DNA from: Crocinitomicaceae bacterium
Lineage (GTDB): Bacteria > Bacteroidota > Bacteroidia > Flavobacteriales_D > Crocinitomicaceae
NCBI GenBank assembly: GCA_024643725.1
Contig: JAHEMJ010000012.1
Coordinates: 186,001-250,000, forward strand
Length of the DNA stretch: 64,000 nucleotides
Direction: 5' to 3'
Shown: positions 16,772 through 25,129 of the stretch, one piece after another
Position numbering within the stretch: position 1 is the first letter of the stretch
How the letters are laid out: each line of letters starts with the position of its first letter
Program-made: the position numbers and the translations under genes
Notes under the pieces: model-generated
What the model was told of the DNA's origin: nothing
Databases searched by the model: none
Seen by the model: the letters and a program-made list of their open reading frames with translations, nothing else

Positions 16772-17319
16772 GATCAATTTATGCTTTATTAACCGTGGTT
16801 TGCATGGCACTCTCGGTAGTATCTTGCGGAGGACCGGCAAAAAAAGATCAGAAAACGGAATTGAAAACCAGCATCAAGCAAATGGAAGATTCCATTATGG
16901 CGATTCAAAAAGATCCGATGCAAGCAGCAAAGATGCCTAGTTTAACGAATATTGAATTAATCAATCGTCTTTTGGCTTATTATCATGCTTTCCCAAAGGA
17001 TAAATACGCTTCGGAGTGTTTATTTAAAGTCCACATTAAATACAGTGATTTACAAGCATATGAACTTTCTGTCGCGTATGGCGACACCTTGTTGCAACAG
17101 TTTCCGAATTTCGAAAACAAGGATTTTCTATTGGAAAGTATTGCAAGCACCTACGACGTATTAATTGAGCCTCGTGAAATGGATAAAGTGAAATTCTATT
17201 ACGAATTGCTTTTGAAAGAAAACTTGAAACCATCGAAGCGTAAGGACATCGAAAATCGTTTAGCCCATATTGATATGGACTTTTTTACCTACAGTCAATT
17301 TCGAATGACGGGAAAGTAG
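16768..17319 (+). CDS. TPR-like lipoprotein, function unknown
   Basis: The 183-residue product has a lipoprotein signal (VCMALSVVSC) and a helical mature domain with alternating helix pairs (LLAYYHAFPKDKYASECLF, AYELSVAYGDTLLQQFPNF) typical of one or two tetratricopeptide-type repeats, so a protein-binding role at the envelope is plausible. Its start overlaps the def stop by 4 bp, indicating co-translation. It is convergent with aroA with a single base between the two stop codons, leaving no room for a terminator. Confidence 0.78.
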   Translation: MRSIYALLTVVCMALSVVSCGGPAKKDQKTELKTSIKQMEDSIMAIQKDPMQAAKMPSLTNIELINRLLAYYHAFPKDKYASECLFKVHIKYSDLQAYELSVAYGDTLLQQFPNFENKDFLLESIASTYDVLIEPREMDKVKFYYELLLKENLKPSKRKDIENRLAHIDMDFFTYSQFRMTGK

Positions 17320-17320
17320 T

Positions 17321-18556
17321 TTAGATTCCTAAATCTCGAAAAAAAGTTGGGTAAGATTTTGAAACACAGTTTTCGTCCGTTAAACTGATTTCATTTCTGG
17401 AAATACAAGCGGCAATCGCAGCGGCCATGGCAATGCGATGATCGTTGTGGGTGTCGACTGTTCCACCCTCTATTTTTCTAGTTCCATGAATGGAAATTGT
17501 GTTGGATTCAATTTCGAAGGACACACCAACGGATTTTAATAGCTCACACATCACGGAAAGCCTGTCGGATTCTTTGTTCTTTAAGCGATGGATTCCAGAA
17601 ATAGCGGAAGTTCCATCTGCGGCACATGCCAAGATCACCAGAATTGGAAATATGTCAGGACAATCTTCGATGTTAGCTATAAACGCACGCCTTTCGGTTC
17701 CTGCCGAGATACTCAAATTGGCATCACTCCATTTCACCTGTGCTCCAAAGGCTTGAACGAATTCAAGGATTCTTTTGTCTGCTTGTAAGGATGTTGATGC
17801 AAGTCCTGAAACACGAATATTTCCAGAAATAGCCGCTCCAACGATGAGGTTTGCAGCACCACTCCAGTCGCCTTCAATGTGGCATTCATGTCTGTGGTAT
17901 GTTTGTTTGCCAGGAATGAAATAGGAATCCTTACCTAATGATTGAACATGAATTCCCATGAATTTCATGCGTTCTAAGGTCATTTCCAGATAGGGCTTGC
18001 TTGTTAAATTTGCGACAGAAATTTTCAGTCCATTCGGTAAATGAGGCGCGAGTAAACACAATCCACTTATGACCTGTGAACCTGCGGATCCATCCACACT
18101 TAATTCAGATACAGAAATAGTACCTTGCACACGAAGAGGAAGTTTTCCATCGTTTGATTCTACTTGTAACCCTAGTTGATTTAATATTTCGATGAGTTGA
18201 TGCTGTTCTCTTTTTAACAGGGTTCCTTTTCCGAGGATGGTGACATCATTGTAATCAATCAAGCTCATAAATGCCAAGGTACGCAGGGCGAAACCACTTT
18301 CGCCCACCTGAAGTTCAACCGATTTTTCACCTTGCTGAATACGCGGTTGAATATAGATTGGATTTGTCCCATGATGCTCCGCACCTAGCACACGTAAACA
18401 TTTTTGCATGGAGACGATATCTTCCGATTCATCTAATCCATGCAGAGCGGTTGGACCCGAACTGAACGCAGCCAAAATCAAGCATCGCTGTGCATCACTT
18501 TTGGAAGCATTCGCTTGAATTTCATGATTAAAACGAAAGGGGCTAATCGTTTTCAT
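17321..18556 (-). CDS. aroA: 3-phosphoshikimate 1-carboxyvinyltransferase (EPSP synthase)
   Basis: The 411-residue protein has the N-terminal substrate region (NASKSDAQRCLILAA), GESGFALRTL in place of the enterobacterial GNAGTAMR, SQVISGLCLLAP, EGDWSGAANLI, LKNKESDRL and DTHNDHRIAMAAA, all in the right order. It joins shikimate-3-phosphate and PEP to EPSP in the shikimate pathway. The divergent second motif is, as far as I recall, usual in Bacteroidota. It overlaps the preceding DAHP synthase/chorismate mutase gene by 14 bp, so the first and the sixth pathway steps are encoded together. Confidence 0.93.
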   Translation of the reverse strand: MKTISPFRFNHEIQANASKSDAQRCLILAAFSSGPTALHGLDESEDIVSMQKCLRVLGAEHHGTNPIYIQPRIQQGEKSVELQVGESGFALRTLAFMSLIDYNDVTILGKGTLLKREQHQLIEILNQLGLQVESNDGKLPLRVQGTISVSELSVDGSAGSQVISGLCLLAPHLPNGLKISVANLTSKPYLEMTLERMKFMGIHVQSLGKDSYFIPGKQTYHRHECHIEGDWSGAANLIVGAAISGNIRVSGLASTSLQADKRILEFVQAFGAQVKWSDANLSISAGTERRAFIANIEDCPDIFPILVILACAADGTSAISGIHRLKNKESDRLSVMCELLKSVGVSFEIESNTISIHGTRKIEGGTVDTHNDHRIAMAAAIAACISRNEISLTDENCVSKSYPTFFRDLGI

Positions 18557-19589
18557 TGGTGGACAGAATTTCGGACTGAATGCGAATGGAATCCTGATGA
18601 ATGAGTTTGAAAAGTTGCGTTACGAATTCTTCTGACAATCCTGCCGCACTCGCTTTTTGCACATTTTTCTTTAAGGCTTCTTCCCAGCGGTTGCTTTGAA
18701 AAATGACGTGATTGTGGTCTTTTTTGAATTGTCCAATTTGGCTTGAAATCGAAATGCGGTGTTTCAGTAGTTGGATAATTCCTTCGTCTGTTTCGTTTAA
18801 TTGATCACGCAAAAACAACATGGCGTCTTCATCTATTTCAGAGCGATTGCGAATGGTTAATGATTGCAAAAGTACCTTCAATTCGCTGGGAGTAATTTGT
18901 TGCTTAGCATCTGTCCAAGCAACCGTTGGATTTTCATGCGATTCAATCATGAGTCCATCGTATTGCAGGTCCATCGCTTTTTGGGCCAATGGTAATAGCA
19001 GGTGTGCTCGACCTCCAATGTGCGAAGGGTCACAGATCATTGGAATGGAGGGCATTTCCTGTTTTAAATCGATGGGAATTTGCCAATTTGGATCATTTCT
19101 GTACAAGGTTTTCTCGTAAACCGAAAATCCTCTGTGAATGGCGCTTACGTCCGTAATTCCCGCTTTTAAAATCCGTTCAATGGCGCCAATCCATAATTTT
19201 AAATCTGGGTTGACTGGATTTTTGACCATCACTTTGATGTTGGTTCCTTTTAAAGCCTCGGCGATTTCTTGCACAGTAAATGGATTCACGGTTGAACGTG
19301 CACCAACCCAAATCATGTCCAAGTTGTTTTTTAACGCAATCTCAACGTGTTCTGCTTTTGCAACTTCGGTGGTGATTTTAAGTCCGTATGTATCGCGGAC
19401 TTCGCATAACCATGAAATTCCAATGTCTCCAATTCCTTCAAACTCTCCGGGTCTCGTTCGTGGTTTCCATATCCCAGCACGAAAGTAGTCGATGCCCAAA
19501 TCGGATAAACCGCGAGCAGTCTCTAGAACTTGGCTTCGTGTTTCCGCGCTGCACGGTCCAGAAATCACGATGGTATTTGCTGGCATCAT
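18543..19589 (-). CDS. aroA(G)-type: Bifunctional 3-deoxy-7-phosphoheptulonate synthase / chorismate mutase
   Basis: Residues about 1-255 form a DAHP synthase of the KDO8P-synthase-like type (VISGPCSAETRSQ, RAGIWKPRTRPG, KITTEVAK, MIWVGARSTVNP, CDPSHIGGR, GLMIESHENP). Residues about 260-348 form an AroQ chorismate mutase (LRDQLNETDEGIIQLLKHR ... IGQFKKDHN). The fusion handles the entry to the shikimate pathway and the branch to Phe/Tyr, and the mutase domain often serves as the regulatory domain in such fusions. Length of 348 fits. It overlaps aroA by 14 bp. The start used directly follows the rny terminator. The symbol differs between databases. Confidence 0.92.
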   Translation of the reverse strand: MMPANTIVISGPCSAETRSQVLETARGLSDLGIDYFRAGIWKPRTRPGEFEGIGDIGISWLCEVRDTYGLKITTEVAKAEHVEIALKNNLDMIWVGARSTVNPFTVQEIAEALKGTNIKVMVKNPVNPDLKLWIGAIERILKAGITDVSAIHRGFSVYEKTLYRNDPNWQIPIDLKQEMPSIPMICDPSHIGGRAHLLLPLAQKAMDLQYDGLMIESHENPTVAWTDAKQQITPSELKVLLQSLTIRNRSEIDEDAMLFLRDQLNETDEGIIQLLKHRISISSQIGQFKKDHNHVIFQSNRWEEALKKNVQKASAAGLSEEFVTQLFKLIHQDSIRIQSEILSTNEND

Positions 19590-19603
19590 AGGCTTTGAAA
19601 GAC

Positions 19604-19625
19604 AAAAAAGGGGAACGAATTCCCC
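19604..19625 (-). terminator. Intrinsic terminator of rny with UUCG tetraloop
   Basis: On the reverse strand GGGGAA-TTCG-TTCCCC is followed by six T, starting six bases after the rny stop. UUCG is an especially stable tetraloop. Only 14 bp separate it from the DAHP synthase start, so that gene needs readthrough or a promoter overlapping the hairpin. Confidence 0.88.
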
Positions 19626-19631
19626 TGATGA

Positions 19632-21161
19632 TTATTTTGCGTAATTGACGGATCGTTTTTCTCGAATGACCGTCACCTTGACTTGTCCGGGATAGGTCAT
19701 TTCGGTTTGAATGCGTTGTGAAATGGTAAATGAAAGCTCTTCAGAGCGTTGGTCAGTTACTTTTTCAGCTTCTACAAGCACACGCAACTCGCGTCCTGCT
19801 TGAATCGCATAGGCACTGGACACACCGTCGTAAGACAATGCTAAGTTTTCCAATTCTTTGATGCGTTTAATGTATGCTTCCACGATTTCTCTACGTGCTC
19901 CAGGACGTGCACCAGAAATGGCATCACAAACTTGAACGATTGGAGAAATCAAGGTTGTCATTTCGATTTCGTCGTGGTGAGCTCCGATGGCATTCAATAC
20001 ATCACCTTTTTCACCGAATTTTTCAGCGATTTTCATACCTAGAATCGCATGCGGTAATTCTGGCTCTTCATCTGGAACTTTACCAATATCGTGCAACAAT
20101 CCAGCGCGTTTAGCCAATTTCACATTGAGTCCAAGTTCGGCGGCCATAATGGCACACAAATTCGCTACTTCTCTCGAGTGTTGTAGTAAGTTTTGTCCAT
20201 AAGATGAACGGTATTTCATGCGTCCAACCATGCGCATTAATTCCGGATGTAATCCATGAATTCCTAAATCGATACATGTGCGTCGACCCGTTTCAGCGAT
20301 TTCTTCATCCAACTGTTTACGTGTTTTTGTCACGACTTCTTCGATGCGCGCAGGGTGAATGCGTCCATCAGAAACCAATTGGTGTAAAGACAAGCGAGCA
20401 ATCTCGCGACGTACTGGGTCAAAACAAGAAAGAATAATTGCTTCTGGAGTATCGTCTACAATGATTTCAACACCCGTTGCCGCTTCTAACGCACGAATGT
20501 TACGTCCTTCTCGTCCAATGATTCTACCTTTTACCTCGTCAGATTCAATATTGAAAACGGACACAGCATTTTCAATTGCTTGTTCTGTTGCAACGCGTTG
20601 AATGGATTGAATCACGATTTTGCGTGCTTCTTTGTTCGCATTCAATTTTGCTTCTTCCGTTATTTCTTTGATCGTAGCCATGGCTGCTGTGCGCGCTTCA
20701 TCGGTTAAAGCTGTCATCAAATGATTTTTCGCATCCTCTGGACTCAAATTACTGATTTTAGACAATTCAGCAACTTGTTTTTGCTGCATTTTGTCCAATT
20801 CTGCTTGACGTACTTCTAACGTTTGCAATTTCAATTCGTAATCCGCTTTCGCTTTTTCCGCATCTTTTTCTTTGCGGTTCAGCTCCTCTAATTTTTGATT
20901 CAAGGTCTTTTCTTTGGCGCGGAAACGATCTTCATTAGATTGCATGCGTTTTTCACGCTCACGGATGGACTCTTCGTGTTCTTCTTTTTGTTTTAAGAAC
21001 TTTTCTTTGGATTGAAGTGCACGTTCTTTGCGAATATTCTCCGCTTCGATTTCGGCATTCTTAATGATTTCTTGACTTTTAGATTTAATGAAGAAACGTT
21101 GTGCGATAAATGCACCTCCAGCTCCTCCAATTAATCCAATTAATAATCCTACTGACCACAT
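19632..21161 (-). CDS. rny: Ribonuclease Y
   Basis: The 509-residue protein has the full RNase Y layout: an N-terminal membrane helix ([20 protein letters not shown]), a long coiled coil (about 25-190, rich in E/K/Q), a KH RNA-binding domain ([15 protein letters not shown]) and an HD domain with [13 protein letters not shown] and GAHHDEIEM. It is a membrane-anchored endonuclease that starts mRNA decay. Length matches the family closely. It lies 47 bp downstream of zapA on the same strand and ends at a strong hairpin. Confidence 0.96.
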   Translation of the reverse strand: MWSVGLLIGLIGGAGGAFIAQRFFIKSKSQEIIKNAEIEAENIRKERALQSKEKFLKQKEEHEESIREREKRMQSNEDRFRAKEKTLNQKLEELNRKEKDAEKAKADYELKLQTLEVRQAELDKMQQKQVAELSKISNLSPEDAKNHLMTALTDEARTAAMATIKEITEEAKLNANKEARKIVIQSIQRVATEQAIENAVSVFNIESDEVKGRIIGREGRNIRALEAATGVEIIVDDTPEAIILSCFDPVRREIARLSLHQLVSDGRIHPARIEEVVTKTRKQLDEEIAETGRRTCIDLGIHGLHPELMRMVGRMKYRSSYGQNLLQHSREVANLCAIMAAELGLNVKLAKRAGLLHDIGKVPDEEPELPHAILGMKIAEKFGEKGDVLNAIGAHHDEIEMTTLISPIVQVCDAISGARPGARREIVEAYIKRIKELENLALSYDGVSSAYAIQAGRELRVLVEAEKVTDQRSEELSFTISQRIQTEMTYPGQVKVTVIREKRSVNYAK

Positions 21162-21208
21162 ATTCTTTTAGTTATGAATGAATATTGGCCGTTGAAAATG
21201 AATGTTAA

Positions 21209-21502
21209 TTATTGAATTCCGTCTAACTCGTTTGAAAGGTGAGACAATGCGTCTTCAAGTTCAGTATAGTCGACTGGTGCTTGTTCAACGGTTGTCGTTT
21301 CGCCACTAGCTTTCGCTAATAATTGTAAGGCGGACATCGCTAACAAATCTTGATTATCGTTCACAGCATAATTCTTACGTAGCAATTCAACCGCTTTGTT
21401 AATATCCGCGGCCGCTTTGGTTACCTTTTCTTCGTCGCTTACCGGCACATTTAGTGGGTAAGTTCTTCCAGCAATGGTAATTTTAAGTGATACTTTGCTC
21501 AT
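21209..21502 (-). CDS. zapA: Cell division protein ZapA
   Basis: The 97-residue protein has the ZapA layout: a short N-terminal beta domain with VSLKITIAGRTYPLNV followed by DEEKVTKAAADINKAVELL, then a C-terminal coiled coil. ZapA binds FtsZ filaments and stabilises the Z-ring. It overlaps the start-stop junction of the upstream coiled-coil gene by one base, so both are probably made together, and rny follows. Confidence 0.88.
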   Translation of the reverse strand: MSKVSLKITIAGRTYPLNVPVSDEEKVTKAAADINKAVELLRKNYAVNDNQDLLAMSALQLLAKASGETTTVEQAPVDYTELEDALSHLSNELDGIQ

Positions 21503-21816
21503 TATGATTGCTTCAACTGTTCGATACAGAATTCAATTTCCTTAACTAATTCATCGATTTCCTGCTCATTTCTGCCTTTTACAGCAACAGGAACTTCAAC
21601 GACTTTGTTTTCAGCCAAATGTAAAGCGGACTTTAAAGATTCATTTTCTTCTTTTAAGAGTGAAAGTGCAGTTGCTTCAGCAGCTAATAGCTCTTCCTTA
21701 CGATCGATTTCTTCTTGTAGAATCGCGTTTTTCGAACGTTCAGCACGAAGGGCTTCCCCAATTCGCACTACTTTTCGACTTATCTCTTGTATGGTATCTT
21801 GAATCTTTTCAGTCAT
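21502..21816 (-). CDS. Coiled-coil protein encoded with ZapA, function unknown
   Basis: The 104-residue protein is predicted coiled coil for most of its length (heptad-like runs ALRAERSKNAILQEEIDRKEELLAAEA and LLKEENESLKSAL), followed by a short charged C-terminal helix. There is no signal peptide, so it is cytoplasmic. Its one-base overlap with zapA and shared promoter suggest a partner in cell division, in the style of ZapB, but sequence identity to ZapB is not claimed. It is divergent from the M23 peptidase gene. Confidence 0.75.
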   Translation of the reverse strand: MTEKIQDTIQEISRKVVRIGEALRAERSKNAILQEEIDRKEELLAAEATALSLLKEENESLKSALHLAENKVVEVPVAVKGRNEQEIDELVKEIEFCIEQLKQS

Positions 21817-21832
21817 TACTTTTGACTTTGTA

Positions 21833-21840
21833 CAAAGTTA
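21833..21840 (-). promoter_or_regulatory. -7 element of the coiled-coil-zapA-rny unit
   Basis: TAACTTTG on the reverse strand matches TAnnTTTG and ends 16 nt before the ATG at 21816. No clear -33 box at the usual distance. Confidence 0.5.
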
Positions 21841-21878
21841 ACAAGCATTCGATTACATTTATCATTTTTCGAAACTAT

Positions 21879-21907
21879 TTTGCATTTTTTTTGAAAGTGT
21901 ATCTTTG
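21879..21907 (+). promoter_or_regulatory. Complete promoter for the M23 peptidase gene, leaderless
   Basis: TTTG (21879-21882), 17 nt, TATCTTTG (21900-21907), then TCT and ATG at 21911. Both boxes and the spacer agree with the Bacteroidota consensus, and the start codon lies where transcription should begin. Confidence 0.65.
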
Positions 21908-21910
21908 TCT

Positions 21911-23596
21911 ATGACCAAATTCTTCCAAGTACTCTTGTTTTGCAGTGTTCATTTTTTCTCATGGACGCAAATTGTTCGAATGGATTCCTGTTGGACATCG
22001 CCAATTGGTACGACACCGGAGTTGAGCGCCGGATTTGGTGACATTCGTCCAAACCACTTTCACATGGGCTTAGACTTTCGGACAAATGGAGTGGAAGGAA
22101 TTCCACTTTATGCTGTTGCTGAAGGTTATGTATCTCGCATCCGGATTTCTTCGACTGGATATGGACGGGTAATTTACATCAATCATCCAAATGGATTGAC
22201 ATCTGTTTATGCCCATTGCTCGCGGTTTTCTGATCGGATTTTGGCTGTTATCCTTCCCTTACAATGTCAATTTCAACAAAATGAATTTGATTGGTCCTTC
22301 AGTCCTGGTCAGCTTCCAGTAACGAAAGGCGAACAGATTGCCCTATCAGGAAATAGCGGAAATTCAACTGGTCCACATTTGCATTTTGAATTGCGTGACA
22401 CGAAAACTGAGCATGCCCTGAATCCATTTTTACATGGTTTTCACGTGAGCGACAATGCCTCACCAACGTTGCACGGAATTCGTATCGTTGGAATCGATCA
22501 AAATGGCTATTTGATTCCGGGTAAAAGTTTGAATGTTTCATTGACCAAATCACACCATGTGATTCAAATCCCGAAGAATTTTATTTCATCGAATGAAAAA
22601 ATTGGAGTGTGTATTTCAGTAACGGATCCACTGAAAGCTGGGGGACACGGATTTGGATTGTATGCCGCGGAACTTTGGACAGATCAATCAGCTCGCTTCG
22701 GTTTCGAATTAAAGGACATCTCGTTTGATGATTCCCGATATGTCAACAACCACATGGATTATAATGAATACAAATCGAAAGGCATTAAGTATCAAAAACT
22801 ATTTCGGAATAAAAATAATCCACTTGGCATTTATACCATGCAATCTCTCGGAGGAATAGCTTTACTAGGGAATGATTCTATTTCATGTAGTTTGATGCTT
22901 TCGGATGTAAATGGCAATGAAGCGCAACATACCTTGCACTTGGTTTATCCATATGCGTTAACTTCCGTTCAAACGTACCACTTTAATCCAAAAGACTATT
23001 TTCTTCCAGATTCAAGCTATGTGTTTCAATCCAAAAATATGCTTGTTGAAGTAGAGGCAAATACGTTTTATGAACCCATTAAAAAAACACTGAATTTAAA
23101 CGCTGGACAATTTGGGACTTCCAGTGCAGTCCTTCAAAAATCCATATGTCTTCGAATGAAAGTCAGTCCGACTTTAAACCTTTCAAAGTATTATATTTCC
23201 GTTGGAGGAACAAGCTTAGAAACAAGTGTCGAAGATGATTGGTTGTTGGCAGAATCTAAACAATTGGGTGCGTTTACGGTAAAAGTTGACACCATTTCAC
23301 CAACAATAGAAGCATTTCCTACGTCGAGTAATGTCATCATACCATCCTTTCTTTCGTGGAATATTATGGACAAGCAATCAGGCCTTGCACGCTACGATTT
23401 ATTCATCGATGGAAAATGGACTCCTGTTTATTTTGATCAGAAAAATAATCGCTTGAGTTGGAAAAATGACCGAAACGTGACGATAATAGGTCCGAAGTCA
23501 GATCAAACGATTTCGCTGCGTTTAGTGGTGAGGGACCGATGCGGGAATGAGTGTGTTTGGGAAAAACAATTTTCACTTATCGACGCACCCCATTAG
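21911..23596 (+). CDS. M23 family (LytM) metallopeptidase, exported
   Basis: The ATG at 21911 gives 561 residues; the TTG at 21905 used by the ORF track lies inside the promoter box. After a signal peptide, residues about 35-175 form a LytM domain with zinc ligands His51 and Asp55 (HMGLD), YAH at 100-102 and HLHFE at 156-160, so the site is complete. An insertion near 105-130 precedes the last motif. The remaining 380 residues are beta-rich and unassigned. It should cut peptidoglycan cross-links or be an envelope regulator. The last 20 bp overlap tsaB tail to tail. Confidence 0.9.
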   Translation: MTKFFQVLLFCSVHFFSWTQIVRMDSCWTSPIGTTPELSAGFGDIRPNHFHMGLDFRTNGVEGIPLYAVAEGYVSRIRISSTGYGRVIYINHPNGLTSVYAHCSRFSDRILAVILPLQCQFQQNEFDWSFSPGQLPVTKGEQIALSGNSGNSTGPHLHFELRDTKTEHALNPFLHGFHVSDNASPTLHGIRIVGIDQNGYLIPGKSLNVSLTKSHHVIQIPKNFISSNEKIGVCISVTDPLKAGGHGFGLYAAELWTDQSARFGFELKDISFDDSRYVNNHMDYNEYKSKGIKYQKLFRNKNNPLGIYTMQSLGGIALLGNDSISCSLMLSDVNGNEAQHTLHLVYPYALTSVQTYHFNPKDYFLPDSSYVFQSKNMLVEVEANTFYEPIKKTLNLNAGQFGTSSAVLQKSICLRMKVSPTLNLSKYYISVGGTSLETSVEDDWLLAESKQLGAFTVKVDTISPTIEAFPTSSNVIIPSFLSWNIMDKQSGLARYDLFIDGKWTPVYFDQKNNRLSWKNDRNVTIIGPKSDQTISLRLVVRDRCGNECVWEKQFSLIDAPH

Positions 23597-24236
23597 CATC
23601 TTTCAAGTAAATCGGAGTGAAGTAGGCGAGGTCCTCGAATTTTTCCGTTTGAAATTTCTGGAAGGCAATGGAAACTTGACCTTTAGCGCTTGGATGAATG
23701 TCCAACCAGTCAATCGGACGATGCGCCCACATTTCCTTGCATTTTTCCGCTCCATCCCCGAATGCGACAAATGGTTCGAAAGCAGTGAAACTTGTTTCAT
23801 CCAACACCACCGAATCGAGTTCTTGCAGAATTTGTCCATTCGCAGAATAAACTTGCGTGTACACTTCCATGCGGCGAGCATCCAATAAAGGAATGATGTT
23901 TTTATCACTTGGTTCGATCAAGGCGACCAAAGCATCTAACGTTTCAACTGAAATTAACGGAATGTTCAATGCAAAGCATAATCCTTTGGCCGTAGAAAGT
24001 CCGATTCTTAGTCCAGTGTAGGACCCAGGTCCACTCGAGAAACTAATCGCATGTAGATCCGAAGCGTTCAATTGAACACTTTGAAGGACCTCTTGGATGT
24101 AGCGTGTCAAGGACTCGCTATGGATGAATCCATCGGAGTTTGATTCTTTGCAAGCCAAAAGCTCACCGTTATTTGATAGGGCTACACTACAAACTTTCGT
24201 AGCAGTTTCAATGTGAAGAATGTAACTATTCTTCAT
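23577..24236 (-). CDS. tsaB: tRNA threonylcarbamoyladenosine biosynthesis protein TsaB
   Basis: From the ATG at 24236 the protein is 219 residues starting MKNSYILHIETATKVCSVAL, the ASKHA ATPase-like start of TsaB; FSSGPGSYTGLRIGLSTAKGL is the family signature. TsaB is the partner of TsaD and TsaE in forming t6A37 in ANN-decoding tRNAs. The four-codon N-terminal extension of the ORF track is possible but not needed. It overlaps the upstream response-regulator gene by 11 bp, so is translated from the same mRNA, and overlaps the convergent M23 gene by 20 bp. Confidence 0.93.
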   Translation of the reverse strand: MKNSYILHIETATKVCSVALSNNGELLACKESNSDGFIHSESLTRYIQEVLQSVQLNASDLHAISFSSGPGSYTGLRIGLSTAKGLCFALNIPLISVETLDALVALIEPSDKNIIPLLDARRMEVYTQVYSANGQILQELDSVVLDETSFTAFEPFVAFGDGAEKCKEMWAHRPIDWLDIHPSAKGQVSIAFQKFQTEKFEDLAYFTPIYLKDANGVRR

Positions 24237-24921
24237 CTGCCATTTCAAATTTGAATCCTACACCATGTACGTTGGTAATTTGAATGGAAGGATCTTCCTT
24301 CAAGTATTTGCGCAATTTGGTAATAAAAACATCCAAGCTTCTTCCAACGAAATAATCATCTTGTCCCCAAACGGTATTTAAAATAACATCACGTGCAATC
24401 AGTTGATTTTTAAACCTAAAAAGTGTGCGCAAAATCATGGCTTCTTTTTTCGTTAAGGTTTGTTTTATGCTTGGTGAATTTAAGGTGAAATTTTCCGTAT
24501 CGAAGGTAAATAGGCCCAACTTAATGACCTTTTCTTCAGGTTGAATCACTTGAACTTTGACGCGTTTTAACAATGCGCGAACACGTAACTGAAGTTCTTC
24601 GATGCTAAACGGTTTCGTGAGGTAATCATCTCCTCCAGCATTGAATCCTTCAATTTTATCTTCAGTCATGGACTTTGCAGATAGAAAAAGAATGGGAATA
24701 TCTGAATTGACTTTGCGAATATCTCGTGCCAAGGTAAATCCATCTTTCACCGGAAGCATCACATCAAAAATACATAAATGATAAGGTTCCTCATTGAAAC
24801 GGCGAAGTCCTTCCGCGCCATTTTCACAAAGCGTAACGGAATAAGAATCAGAGCGTAACTGATCAGAAATAACGATTCCAAGGTTGATATCGTCTTCTAC
24901 AATGAGGATTTTTATTTTCAT
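24226..24921 (-). CDS. OmpR/PhoB-family response regulator (RprY-like)
   Basis: Residues 1-120 are a receiver domain with acidic pocket (VEDD), phospho-acceptor Asp53 (FDVMLP), Ser81 and Lys103 (LTKPFS). Residues about 135-231 are a winged-helix DNA-binding domain (LTKKEAMILRTLFRFKNQ, GRSLDVFITKLRKYLKEDP, NVHGVGFKFE). Length and style match RprY of Bacteroidota. No histidine kinase gene is adjacent. It shares its transcript with tsaB. A -7 box at 24999-25006 predicts a leader of about 72 nt containing a terminator-like hairpin, which points to conditional expression. Confidence 0.9.
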   Translation of the reverse strand: MKIKILIVEDDINLGIVISDQLRSDSYSVTLCENGAEGLRRFNEEPYHLCIFDVMLPVKDGFTLARDIRKVNSDIPILFLSAKSMTEDKIEGFNAGGDDYLTKPFSIEELQLRVRALLKRVKVQVIQPEEKVIKLGLFTFDTENFTLNSPSIKQTLTKKEAMILRTLFRFKNQLIARDVILNTVWGQDDYFVGRSLDVFITKLRKYLKEDPSIQITNVHGVGFKFEMADEE

Positions 24922-24940
24922 GGAAACGTCTTAAAAAGCC

Positions 24941-24967
24941 AAGAGCCTTGGATAAACCAAAGCTCTC
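24941..24967 (-). promoter_or_regulatory. Terminator-like hairpin in response-regulator leader (candidate attenuator)
   Basis: On the reverse strand AGAGCTTTGG, a 5-nt loop and CCAAGGCTCT pair with one mismatch in ten, followed by TGGC and TTTTT, all between the predicted promoter and the ATG at 24921. No gene lies upstream on this strand before the promoter, so it is not an obvious end-of-gene terminator. Confidence 0.55.
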
Positions 24968-24998
24968 AACTATTAACCTAAACCTACTACTAGTCCTG

Positions 24999-25006
24999 CA
25001 AAGATA
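24999..25006 (-). promoter_or_regulatory. -7 element of the response regulator-tsaB unit
   Basis: TATCTTTG on the reverse strand matches TAnnTTTG, 77 nt upstream of the ATG at 24921. It is the only match in the divergent gap on this strand; no ideal -33 box is seen. Confidence 0.45.
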
Positions 25007-25103
25007 ATCGAATTTCATCTTCTTGGTTACATAACATATGTTAATTTTTTCCTAAAAAAATAAATTCGCACGATTTATCAATTTATTCCTCCTTTGGATA
25101 GAC

Positions 25104-25111
25104 TATATTTG
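25104..25111 (+). promoter_or_regulatory. -7 element for the second response regulator
   Basis: TATATTTG matches TAnnTTTG and ends 18 nt before the ATG at 25130. The -33 region has no clear TTG at the usual distance. Confidence 0.45.
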
Positions 25112-25129
25112 ATGGATAAATGAATAATT

